A stretch of DNA of 10,601 nucleotides from Chloroflexota bacterium. Its GTDB lineage: Bacteria; Chloroflexota; Dehalococcoidia; JABGRK01. The DNA lies in NCBI GenBank assembly GCA_030665485.1, contig DAOUZV010000031.1, positions 1 through 10,601 of the forward strand. Direction: 5' to 3'. How positions within the stretch are numbered: the stretch's first letter is position 1; every line of letters begins with the position of its first letter. Of this stretch, positions 1 through 7,900 are shown one piece after another. A program made the translations under genes and the position numbers. The notes beneath the pieces were generated by a model. That model saw nothing but the letters and a program-made list of their open reading frames with translations, was not told the DNA's origin and did no database searches.

Positions 1-170
1 GGATAAATAAAGCTATAATGCTTTCAATTTGCTCAATACTCAAAACGCAACTGTGTGTATTTAGCTCTATGGCCACAACGTCTATACGCCGGTGAGCTGG
101 CAAATCGCCGTGTTTTTGCAGATACATTTGAGCGGTTGGTATTAGTTTCTATTTTTCGACTGGTGCTCAT
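1..170 (-). pseudogene. Decayed remnant of a YraN-like (UPF0102) protein
   Basis: Directly after rnhB on the minus strand, the frame from 148 down to the window edge is open (49 codons) and reads KLIPTAQMYLQKHG, then RRIDVVAIEL, then LSIEQIESIIAL. This resembles the C-terminal third of YraN/UPF0102 proteins: a basic helix ending in a YL-type motif, the R-[FI]-D-V-V strand, and a final helix of the I-x-x-I-x-x-A type. The N-terminal nuclease-like core (GEIDLI and FVEVK motifs) is absent, and a TAG at 151-149 interrupts the frame. An ATG at 170-168 overlaps the rnhB stop as ATGA, the coupling expected for an rnhB-yraN pair, but it opens another frame. Adjacency of yraN to rnhB is common in Firmicutes. 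I infer an internally deleted yraN; its C-terminal end lies outside the window. Confidence 0.5.
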
Positions 171-805
171 TTGCTTTGCTCTATAGCTTTTTTTACCGGG
201 ACAAACGATTTGCGGTGGATAGGGCACGCACCGCATTGTGCAAGCTTGTCCATATGCTGTTTGGTAGGGTAGCCCTTGTGCCGGGCAAAACCATAACCTC
301 GGTAAATGCTATCTACCCCCATCATATAATGGTCTCTCGTTACTTTGGCGATAATAGAGGCAGCGGCTATGGAAACACACTTGCCGTCTCCGCGGATTAT
401 GTTTTTTTGAGGGATATTGACGTTTGGCAGTTTCACCGCGTCGATCAACACGAAATCAGGCTGCGTTTTTAGTTGGGCTATAGCCAGTTGCATGGCTGTG
501 CGGACAGCATTACCCATTCCATAAGTATCGATTCCCTCGGGAGTGACCGAGCCAACACCGACCGCCAATGCATCAGCCATTATCGCGTCATAAAGATACT
601 CCCGTTTTCTTTCGGTCAGTTTTTTGCTGTCGTTAACAAGGTCAATCCAGTCAAAATGGATATTAAGACGGAGTATAACGGCGGCGGCCATTACCGGCCC
701 TGCCAACGGTCCGCGTCCCACCTCATCAACTCCGGCTATAAGGTTATGGCCGTTTTCTATAAGTAAATATTCTTCAGCAAAATCAGGTAAGTTATCCAAA
801 TGCAT
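167..805 (-). CDS. rnhB: Ribonuclease HII
   Basis: RNase HII cleaves the RNA strand of RNA/DNA hybrids and nicks at single ribonucleotides in DNA. In numbering from a TTG at 847-845 (226 aa), the motif AGVDEVGRGPLAGPV carries catalytic D41 and E42. SKKL follows near 74-77, D136 sits in VLIDAVKL, and D172 in SIIAKVTRDHYM completes a DEDD-type set. The late HKGYPTKQH and HRKSF motifs are also present, so the domain is full length. The start is uncertain. Neither the TTG at 847 nor the ATG at 805-803 (212 aa) has a clear Shine-Dalgarno. I prefer the ATG because the TTG codon falls inside a TTGACA -35 box of the likely promoter. The gene is divergent from rnc and its stop overlaps the ATG of the yraN remnant. 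Confidence 0.95.
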   Translation of the reverse strand: MHLDNLPDFAEEYLLIENGHNLIAGVDEVGRGPLAGPVMAAAVILRLNIHFDWIDLVNDSKKLTERKREYLYDAIMADALAVGVGSVTPEGIDTYGMGNAVRTAMQLAIAQLKTQPDFVLIDAVKLPNVNIPQKNIIRGDGKCVSIAAASIIAKVTRDHYMMGVDSIYRGYGFARHKGYPTKQHMDKLAQCGACPIHRKSFVPVKKAIEQSK

Positions 806-818
806 ATCCAACGGCAAA

Positions 819-847
819 ATGCTATCATAGGATATGTTGGCTGTCAA
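819..847 (-). promoter_or_regulatory. Possible promoter of rnhB
   Basis: On the minus strand TTGACA (847-842) is followed after 17 bases by TAGCAT (824-819), a perfect -35 and a 4/6 match to the -10 consensus. Transcription would start near 812, only about 7 bases before the ATG at 805, so the message would be nearly leaderless. The weak -10 and short leader limit confidence. Confidence 0.4.
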
Positions 848-865
848 CGTAAATTTACATTGACA
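842..865. repeat. 24-bp near-perfect inverted repeat between rnhB and rnc
   Basis: TGTCAA (842-847), C, GTAAATTTAC (849-858), A, TTGACA (860-865) is symmetric over all 24 bases except the 848/859 pair. Each outer arm is a TTGACA hexamer pointing outward, so the divergent -35 boxes form the arms and an AT-rich 10-bp palindrome forms the centre. It may be an operator serving both genes, or simply two symmetric promoters. Confidence 0.6.
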
Positions 866-889
866 AACTGAGGCTTACACATATATTAT
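860..889 (+). promoter_or_regulatory. Likely promoter of rnc-ftsY
   Basis: TTGACA at 860-865 is followed either by TATATT (882-887, spacer 16) or TATTAT (884-889, spacer 18), each a 5/6 match to the -10 consensus. The predicted start near 894-896 gives a very short leader, close to the GGAGA (893-897) that serves the rnc ATG at 904. Confidence 0.55.
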
Positions 890-903
890 TATGGAGACTT
901 ATC

Positions 904-1605
904 ATGGCTGATTTTGCTGCGCTGCAAAGCACCCTCGGTGTTACGTTTAAAAACGCCTCCTTACTAGAGCAATCGCTCATTCATCGGTCCTATCTCAATG
1001 AAAACTCTGACGAGATGCCCTCAAACGAACGTTTGGAATTTTTAGGCGATGCCCTAATTGGACTTGCCGTTGCCGATGATTTGTACCGGCGTTTCCCTGA
1101 GCTTCAGGAGGGAGACCTTACAAAACTACGTGCTGCTGTCGTATGCAGGGACAGTCTGGCTGAAGTCGCTCGTTCATTAGACCTGGGCGATTATCTATAT
1201 CTTGGCCATGGAGAACAACAGGGTGGTGGTAGAAAGCGCGAGCGTAATCTGGCCTGTGCTTTTGAAGCATTGATAGGAGCTGTTCTACTGGATAGAGGCT
1301 ACGATGTTGCCAGGGAATTATTACTAAATCTGCTCAGAGAAGCGATCGATCAAGCGGCTGAGCAGTTGGACGTAATGGATTACAAGTCCAAGCTTCAGGA
1401 GATTGTGCAGGCGCAACATCAGCTAACACCGAAATATAGAGTAGTAAACATGACTGGTCCTGATCATGATAGGGAGTTTACAATTGAGGTGACTGCAGGA
1501 GACAGAGTTATTGGCACGGGATTGGGCAAGAGCAAGCAGCAGGCCGAGAAAGATGCCGCGCGGGTTGCACTTGAGACATTGAGTGAGGGGGACAGCGCTG
1601 TTTAA
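904..1605 (+). CDS. rnc: Ribonuclease III
   Basis: RNase III cleaves double-stranded RNA in rRNA maturation and mRNA turnover. The 233-aa length is typical. Residues ~1-150 are the endonuclease domain with the signature NERLEFLGD at 41-49 (E45 and D49 are active-site positions), E69 in the EGDLTKLRA segment, and E121 in FEALIGA. Residues ~159-228 are the double-stranded RNA-binding domain ending in the helix KQQAEKDAARVALETL. One point is odd: the residue three before E121, which is Asp114 in E. coli and part of the metal site, is Cys118 here (TGT at 1255-1257). The ATG at 904 has GGAGA 6 bases upstream. The 3' end overlaps the predicted ftsY start, so the two genes are translationally coupled. 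acpP and smc, common neighbours, are not here. Confidence 0.96.
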   Translation: MADFAALQSTLGVTFKNASLLEQSLIHRSYLNENSDEMPSNERLEFLGDALIGLAVADDLYRRFPELQEGDLTKLRAAVVCRDSLAEVARSLDLGDYLYLGHGEQQGGGRKRERNLACAFEALIGAVLLDRGYDVARELLLNLLREAIDQAAEQLDVMDYKSKLQEIVQAQHQLTPKYRVVNMTGPDHDREFTIEVTAGDRVIGTGLGKSKQQAEKDAARVALETLSEGDSAV

Positions 1606-2509
1606 TCTAAAAAAGACCTTAAAAAGATCCAGAGAGTCGTGGTTTGGCAAGGTTAAAAACCTGTTTGCAGGCCATAAAATAGATGAGGAACTCTGGGAAG
1701 AGCTTGAGCAGATATTGATTGCTGCAGATGTGGGAGTAAGCGCGACTTGCCAGATTATTGAACGCGTAAAGGAAAGGGCTGAACGCGAAAAACTCAAAGA
1801 TACCGGTCAGGTATATGCGGCTATTAAAGATGAGATGATAGCGATACTTACTGAGTGCAGCGTTAGTGACAATGATAAAACTGAGCAGAATGGGAACGGG
1901 CCCGCCATAGTTTTAGTGGTTGGGGCAAACGGCGTTGGCAAGACCACTGCCATCGCCAAGCTGGCTCATATGTATAAAAAAGAGGGTAAGCGGGTTATTC
2001 TGGCTGCTGGTGATACGTTCAGGGCGGCTGCCATTGATCAGCTAAAAATATGGGGAGACCGGCTCAAAATCGATGTAGTCAGCCACCAGCCTGGCGCTGA
2101 CCCTGGAGCTGTAGTATATGATTCTGTTCGGGCGGCCACAAGTCGTGGGCATGATGTTCTGATTATAGATACCGCCGGCAGGTTACACACAAAGTCAAAT
2201 TTGATGGAAGAACTTAAAAAGATAAATCGCGTCATAACCAAGTCTGGTGGCACAATCGGGCAATCTTTGCTGGTTCTTGACGCAACTACTGGCCAAAATG
2301 GTTTGATGCAGGCCAAGCATTTTACGGATGCGGTGGGGGTAAACGGCATCATATTAACCAAACTTGATGGAACCGCCAAAGGCGGCATAGTTCTGGCAAT
2401 TTGCGGGGAACTAAAAATGCCGATATTGTATTTAGGGACGGGCCAGGATTTGGGTGATCTGGCCCCGTTTGATGCAAAGGGCTTTGTTGAAGCGTTGTTT
2501 GCATCTTAG
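1583..2509 (+). CDS. ftsY: Signal recognition particle receptor FtsY
   Basis: FtsY is the membrane-associated GTPase that docks SRP-ribosome complexes at the Sec translocon. In 308-aa numbering the N domain covers ~10-95. The G domain carries GANGVGKTT (114-122, P-loop), DTFRAAA (144-150), DTAGR (196-200), TKLDG (259-263) and the closing YLGTGQDLGDLAPF (~283-296). The acidic A domain of E. coli FtsY is absent, as in most Firmicutes. GTG at 1583 is the first conventional start, but it has no convincing ribosome site. A strong AGGGGG at 1586-1591 instead sits 6 bases before CTG at 1598, which would give a 303-aa protein beginning L(M)FNLKKTLKRSRESWFGK, the usual FtsY amino-terminal form. Either start overlaps the end of rnc. 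Confidence 0.96.
   Translation: MRGTALFNLKKTLKRSRESWFGKVKNLFAGHKIDEELWEELEQILIAADVGVSATCQIIERVKERAEREKLKDTGQVYAAIKDEMIAILTECSVSDNDKTEQNGNGPAIVLVVGANGVGKTTAIAKLAHMYKKEGKRVILAAGDTFRAAAIDQLKIWGDRLKIDVVSHQPGADPGAVVYDSVRAATSRGHDVLIIDTAGRLHTKSNLMEELKKINRVITKSGGTIGQSLLVLDATTGQNGLMQAKHFTDAVGVNGIILTKLDGTAKGGIVLAICGELKMPILYLGTGQDLGDLAPFDAKGFVEALFAS
1586..1591 (+). promoter_or_regulatory. Ribosome binding site that may select a CTG start for ftsY
   Basis: AGGGGG lies 6 bases before CTG at 1598 and downstream of the GTG at 1583. It therefore cannot serve the GTG and would fit a rare CTG initiation. No ATG, GTG or TTG lies within the next ~20 codons in frame. Confidence 0.4.
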
Positions 2510-2555
2510 AAACTCTCTTATTCAAACTACAAGCGGGAAAGGGGGCAGGTAAAAT

Positions 2556-3020
2556 ATGTCCAATGAGACAGATGCCAACGGGCGATTGGACGATATTCTA
2601 GCTGGCTATGGAATAGAGAGAAGCAATATAATTCCTATTCTTCAAGCTGTTCAGGCCGAATTCGGTTATCTATCCGTGGGATCTATATCAGCCATCGCCA
2701 AGTATTTGCGCTTATCCGAAAGCGTGGTCTATGGTGTGAGCACCTTTTATGCTCAATTCAAGTTCGTTCCCGTAGGCAAAAGGTTGATACGTGTCTGCAG
2801 GGGTACTGCCTGTCATGTGCGCGGTGTTTCAAGAGTATTGGATGAAACATCCAAGCTGTTGGGCATTGACCCGGGCGAAACCACTGCTGATCTGGAGTAT
2901 AGCTTGGAATCCATAGCCTGTTTCGGTTCGTGCGCTCTGGCGCCGGTGATGGTGGTTAACGAGAATGTTCACGGCAAAGTAACACCTGACAGGGTGAAGA
3001 AAATACTGGGTAAGGATTGA
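2556..3020 (+). CDS. NuoE/HydC-like [2Fe-2S] subunit of NAD-linked formate dehydrogenase
   Basis: This is the small thioredoxin-like [2Fe-2S] electron-transfer subunit that accompanies NuoF-type NADH-binding subunits in complex I, NAD-linked hydrogenases and NAD-linked formate dehydrogenases. It has 154 aa: a helical N-terminal part (~10-70, including VVYGVSTFYAQF) and a thioredoxin-like part with ligands C81 and C86 (CRGTAC) and C122 and C126 (CFGSCALAPV). The ATG has a purine-rich site (AAAGGGGG, 2538-2545) upstream. It begins 46 bases after ftsY, with no terminator in the gap, so read-through from ftsY is possible; I see no clear promoter there. It is the first gene of the three-gene dehydrogenase operon. 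Its general family (NuoE, HndA, HydC) is clear, and its partner is inferred from the next two genes. Confidence 0.93.
   Translation: MSNETDANGRLDDILAGYGIERSNIIPILQAVQAEFGYLSVGSISAIAKYLRLSESVVYGVSTFYAQFKFVPVGKRLIRVCRGTACHVRGVSRVLDETSKLLGIDPGETTADLEYSLESIACFGSCALAPVMVVNENVHGKVTPDRVKKILGKD
3012..3016 (+). promoter_or_regulatory. Ribosome binding site fixing the start of the NuoF-like gene
   Basis: AAGGA lies 9 bases before ATG at 3026. It directly abuts the alternative TTG at 3017, leaving no spacing, so the ATG is the more likely start. Confidence 0.6.
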
Positions 3021-3025
3021 TAACC

Positions 3026-4945
3026 ATGGGCAAAACATCTGATTTTAAAGATATAAAAGAAAAGGCTATTAAATCATATGAATCATGGCGACAGTCTGAG
3101 CCGGTACGAATAATTGTCGGAGCCGGCACCTGTGGCCGTGCTGCCGGTGCGGATGCTGTAATAGAGGCACTCAAAGATGAGCTTGAAAGGCGCCAGATAA
3201 AGGCTGCCGTTACACGTGTTGGCTGTATTGGACTGTGTTACCTTGAGCCGCTGGTGGACGTGGTTAAGCAGGGCAAACCCCGTGTTTGCTATGGCAATGT
3301 TACTCCCGACAAGGTATCCAGTATCATAGACGGTTATATTGTCGGTGATGATCCGCAGTCTGATATGCTACTTGGCTCTATAGGCGATGAGGCGATAGAC
3401 GGGGTTCCCAAGCTGTTTGACATGCCGGTGCTCAAACCTCAGGTGCGCATTGCTACACGCAATTGCGGTTTCGTCGATCCCGAGGATATCAATCAGTACA
3501 TAGCGCGTGGTGGTTACACTGGCCTTGATAAAGCACTGAAGATGACGCAGGAAGAGGTTATCGAGGAGGTCAGTAAATCCGGGCTGCGTGGACGTGGCGG
3601 TGCCGGTGCGCCCACCGGTTGGAAGTGGAATCTGTGCCGTCAATCTTCCGGCGATAAAAAATACATAATCTGCAACGCCGACGAGGGCGATCCCGGTGCA
3701 TTCATGGACCGCTCTGTTCTTGAGAGCGATCCGCATACTGTGTTGGAGGGTATGCTCATAGGCGCTTATGCTATGGGTGCCACCGACGGTTATATCTACT
3801 GCAGGGCAGAATACCCTCAGGCTATAAAGAGACTCAATCAGGCCATGGTGCAGATGGAGGAGTATGGATTGCTGGGAGAAAACATCCTCGGTTCCGGCCT
3901 GAATTTCCATCTGAAAATCAAGGAGGGCGCAGGTGCATTCGTATGTGGTGAAGAAACGGCGCTGATGATGTCCATCGAGGGCAACCGCGGTATGCCGCGT
4001 CCCAGGCCGCCGTTTCCTGCTCAAAGCGGGCTTTGGGGATATCCCACCAATATCAACAATGTGGAAACGTGGGCCAACGTATCCGCCATCATGGAGAAGG
4101 GCGGGCAGTGGTATGCTTCCTACGGAACGGAGAAGAGTAAGGGGACCAAGACATTTGCGCTTGCGGGCAAGGTGAATTGCACTGGCCTTATAGAGGTGCC
4201 CATGGGGATAAGTTTGCATGAGATCGTATATGACATCGGCGGCGGCATTCCCGATGGCAAGAAGTTCAAGGCGGTGCAGACCGGCGGGCCATCCGGCGGC
4301 TTCATTCCGGCCAATCTGGATCACCTCACCGCCGATTACGAATCACTGGCATCCGCCGGCTCGATAATGGGCTCCGGCGCTATGGTGGTGATGGATGAGG
4401 ATACCTGCGCTGTGGATATGGCCAGGTACTTTCTGACCTTCACACAGTCGGAATCGTGCGGCAAATGCGTTCCCTGCCGTGTGGGTACCGGAGAAATGCT
4501 TGGCATTTTGGAAAAGCTGTGTGCCGATGAGAGTAAACCTGAGGATATAGACAGGTTGATGCAGCTTTGCACCACGGTCAGCCGCGGTTCGCTTTGTGCT
4601 TTGGGTGGCACGGCTCCCAATCCAGTGCTCACATCACTTCGCTATTTCAAAGATGAATATGACGCTCATGTTAACGAGCATAGATGCCCGTCACTTATGT
4701 GTAAGGAGTTGATTTCTTTCTATATCGATCCTGCTAAGTGCAAGGCGTGTATGATCTGCGCCAGAAATTGTCCGTCAGAGGCAATTAAGGGCGGCAAAAA
4801 GCTGATACACGTTATCGATCAGGATAAATGCATACGATGTGGCGTCTGCTTGGAGAAGTGCCCGGCTAAATTTAGTGCCGTAATTAAGCTTTCCGGCGAT
4901 AAAATGGATGTGCCGGATGAGCCTATTCCAGTGGGGGAGGCTTAG
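3026..4945 (+). CDS. NuoF/HydB-like FMN- and NADH-binding subunit of formate dehydrogenase
   Basis: This is the flavoprotein subunit that exchanges electrons with NAD(H) through FMN. In 639-aa numbering: an N-terminal thioredoxin-like Fe-S domain (~20-105; C36, C67, C71, C88); the nucleotide/FMN Rossmann region with GLRGRGGAGAPTGWKW (186-201), CNADEGDPGAFMDRS (from 216) and CGEETALMMSIEGNRGMPR (from ~307); the N3-type [4Fe-4S] site C478, C481, C484 and C524; and a C-terminal pair of ferredoxin motifs (C572, C575, C578, C582 and C602, C605, C608, C612). The extra N-terminal and C-terminal Fe-S domains are the HydB/HndC layout of NAD-linked, often electron-bifurcating, hydrogenases and formate dehydrogenases, and are longer than complex I NuoF. 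The stop abuts the next start with no gap, so subunit coupling is strong. No H-cluster hydrogenase is encoded nearby; the partner is the formate dehydrogenase chain. Confidence 0.94.
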   Translation: MGKTSDFKDIKEKAIKSYESWRQSEPVRIIVGAGTCGRAAGADAVIEALKDELERRQIKAAVTRVGCIGLCYLEPLVDVVKQGKPRVCYGNVTPDKVSSIIDGYIVGDDPQSDMLLGSIGDEAIDGVPKLFDMPVLKPQVRIATRNCGFVDPEDINQYIARGGYTGLDKALKMTQEEVIEEVSKSGLRGRGGAGAPTGWKWNLCRQSSGDKKYIICNADEGDPGAFMDRSVLESDPHTVLEGMLIGAYAMGATDGYIYCRAEYPQAIKRLNQAMVQMEEYGLLGENILGSGLNFHLKIKEGAGAFVCGEETALMMSIEGNRGMPRPRPPFPAQSGLWGYPTNINNVETWANVSAIMEKGGQWYASYGTEKSKGTKTFALAGKVNCTGLIEVPMGISLHEIVYDIGGGIPDGKKFKAVQTGGPSGGFIPANLDHLTADYESLASAGSIMGSGAMVVMDEDTCAVDMARYFLTFTQSESCGKCVPCRVGTGEMLGILEKLCADESKPEDIDRLMQLCTTVSRGSLCALGGTAPNPVLTSLRYFKDEYDAHVNEHRCPSLMCKELISFYIDPAKCKACMICARNCPSEAIKGGKKLIHVIDQDKCIRCGVCLEKCPAKFSAVIKLSGDKMDVPDEPIPVGEA

Positions 4946-7900
4946 TTGGAAAAGATTAAAGTAACTATAGATGGAGAAGTTCAAGAGGTTGAAAAGGGGC
5001 TGTCTGTGCTGGATATAGCATCTCAGGCGGGTATAGAAATACCAACCCTGTGTCATCATCCCGACCTTGAGCGATATGCGGCCTGCCGGGTCTGCCTGGT
5101 TGAGGTTAAAAACGCACGTAATCCTATGCCGGCGTGTGTTACTCAGGTCATGGATGGCATGGCGATAGAAACCAGAACTGAAGAGATAGACAACATTCGC
5201 CGCGTTGTTCTGGAACTGCTGCTTTCGGAGCACTACGGCGACTGTGTGGCACCATGCAAGATGGCCTGTCCCGCGGGAATCGATATTCAGGGACAGATCG
5301 CGCTTATCGCGGACGGCCGGTATGAGGAATCGCTGATACGCATCAAGGAGTCAAACCCGCTGCCGCTGGTGTGTGGCCGGGTGTGCCCCCGTTTCTGCGA
5401 ACAGAAGTGCCGTCGCAACCTGCTTGAGGGGCCTGTCGGCATTAACATGCTCAAAAGGTTCGTGGCTGATTACGATATGAACAGTGACGGTCCTTATACT
5501 CCCGATCTGAAGCCGTCCACTGGCAAAAAGGTCGCCGTTGTTGGCGGCGGACCAGCCGGTCTATCGGCAGCATACTATCTGGTGCAGGAAGGCCATCAGG
5601 TAGACATATACGAGGCTCATCCTAAGCTTGGTGGAATGCTCAGATATGGCATACCGGAGTATCGCTTGCCCAAGGCAACGCTGGATAAAGAAATAGAAGG
5701 TATAACCAAGCTATGCGGCAAGATTGAGATTAACACCAGGCTTGGGAAAGACTACACCATAGACAGTCTTAAAAAAGACGGCTACGATGCCGTGTTCGTT
5801 GCTATCGGGGCTCAGTCCAGTCAGAGCATGAGAGTTGATGGTGAGGATGCGCCCGGTGTGCTCTCTGGCATCGATTTTTTGAGAGATGTGGTAATTGGCA
5901 ATGAGACCGGCCTTGGCAAGAAGGTGGCGGTTGTCGGTGGCGGCAATACTGCTATGGATGCAGCCCGCACCGCACTGAGGATGGGTGCCGAGAAAGTCAT
6001 TGTCGCTTACAGACGATCCCGTGCCGAGATGCCAGCCAACGCCGAGGAGGTGGAGCAAGCGGAGGAAGAGGGCGTTGAGCTTGCCTTCCTGGCTGCACCT
6101 GCTGGCATTAAGGTCGCAGATGGCCGCGTAAGTGGAATGGAATGTATCAAAATGGAATTGGGAGAGCCGGATGCCTCCGGCAGAAGACGCCCTGTTCCAA
6201 TAAAAGGCTCCGAATATACCATGGAGTTGGATACCATCATCGCTGCTATTGGCCAGTCTGTAGATAATACTTCGCTGCCACAAGATGGAGCAATCGAACT
6301 AAACCGTGGTTATCCGGTTGTGGATAGTGAAACGATGCTAACGTCCATCGAGGGCGTGTTCTCCGGCGGCGACTGTACCACCGGCCCGGCGACAGCTATT
6401 GAGGCCATTGGTGCCGGCAAGAGGGCTGCTGCTTATATAGACATGTATTTAAGCGGTAAGCCGGTTATCGCAATCGACAAACCATACAGTTGCTCCAAGG
6501 GCGAGCTGTATGAGGTACGCGACAGCGAGTTTGCGGATGTACCAACTCAGGCAAGAGTTGATCAAGAAACCCTTGCCGCCGATATAAGGAAAAGGGATTT
6601 TGCCGAGATAGAACTGGGACTTACCGAGGAGCAAGCGCTAGCTGAAACCAAACGCTGCTTGCAGTGCGGCTGCCAGGATATATATGAGTGCAAGCTTCGC
6701 GAATATGCGACGGAGTACAAAGTCGACGACAGCAGGTACGGTGCACGTCAGTATCTTATGCCCAGAGTCAAAGACGCACAAAACTTCATAAACAGGGACT
6801 ATAACAAGTGCATTACCTGCGGTATGTGCGTAAGGATGTGCCAGGAGGTTCGCGGCGTAGGAGCAGTATCGTTCATAAACAGGGGTAGCGCAACTGTAGT
6901 GGGCACCGCATTTGGTGCCACGCTTGAAGAGGCTGGCTGTAAGTTCTGTGCCGCCTGTGTGGACGCTTGTCCCACCGGCGCACTATTGGATGATAAGAAC
7001 CGCTGGAGGGAACTACCCGCACATGAGGTGGCAACCATTTGCCCGTACTGTGGTGTGGGTTGTCAGTTAATCCTAGAAACGAAGAATAATAAAATCATAA
7101 GGTCTGTCCCCGACGATAACGGCCCCGCCAATCTGGGCCAAGCCTGTGTTAAAGGCAGATTCGGACTGACGTTTGTTAACAGTGATGAGCGTTTGACAAC
7201 CCCATTGATAAAGAAAAACGGCAAGTTTGCCGAGGCAACGTGGGATGAGGCGCTCGATCTGGTCGCCAAAAAGTTTGCCGAGTACGATGGCAGCCAGTTT
7301 GTCGCTATCTCATCTGCAAAGGCAACCAACGAAGAAAACTACCTAATGCAGAAATTCGCAAGAGGGGTAATGGGCACAAACAGCGTTGATCATTGTGCCC
7401 GGCTCTGACACTCTCCCACGGTGGCCGGTCTGGTCACCACGTTTGGCAGCGGCGCCATGACCAACTCGATACGTGAAATCAAAGATGCTAGGTGCATCTT
7501 GGCCATTGGCACCAATACGACGGTGAATCACCCCGTTCTTGCGCTGGAGGTTAAAAAGGCTCTCAAAAAGGGCGGCAAGCTTATAGTAGCCAATCCGCGC
7601 GAGATTGATCTGTGCAAATATGCGGATGTGTGGCTGATGCATAAGCCGGGAACGGATGTGGCACTGCTCGGCGGTATGATGAAAGTCATCGTTGATGAAG
7701 GCCTTATGGATAAGGATTTTGTTGAGCAGCGTTGTGAAAACTTTAATGGGTATAAGGACTCGCTGGCAGCGTTTGAACTTGATAAAGTCGTGGCTATAAC
7801 AGGCGTACCCGCTGATAAAATAGCTGAGGCGGCCCGTATTTATGCCACCAACGCACCGGCGTCCATACTGTATGCCGTGGGCATAACCCAGCATACACAT

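Noticed and set aside
3368..4324. Long minus-strand open frame (318 codons) opposite the NuoF-like gene
   Set aside because: The plus strand encodes a fully motif-supported protein. The antisense frame has no recognisable domain and is a codon-bias shadow.
3017..4945. TTG start at 3017 for the NuoF-like subunit
   Set aside because: The AAGGA site abuts that codon with no spacing, while it is well placed for ATG at 3026.
2556..4945. Assignment of the two small subunits to a hydrogenase or complex I
   Set aside because: No H-cluster protein or other nuo genes are present. The immediately coupled catalytic gene is a formate dehydrogenase.
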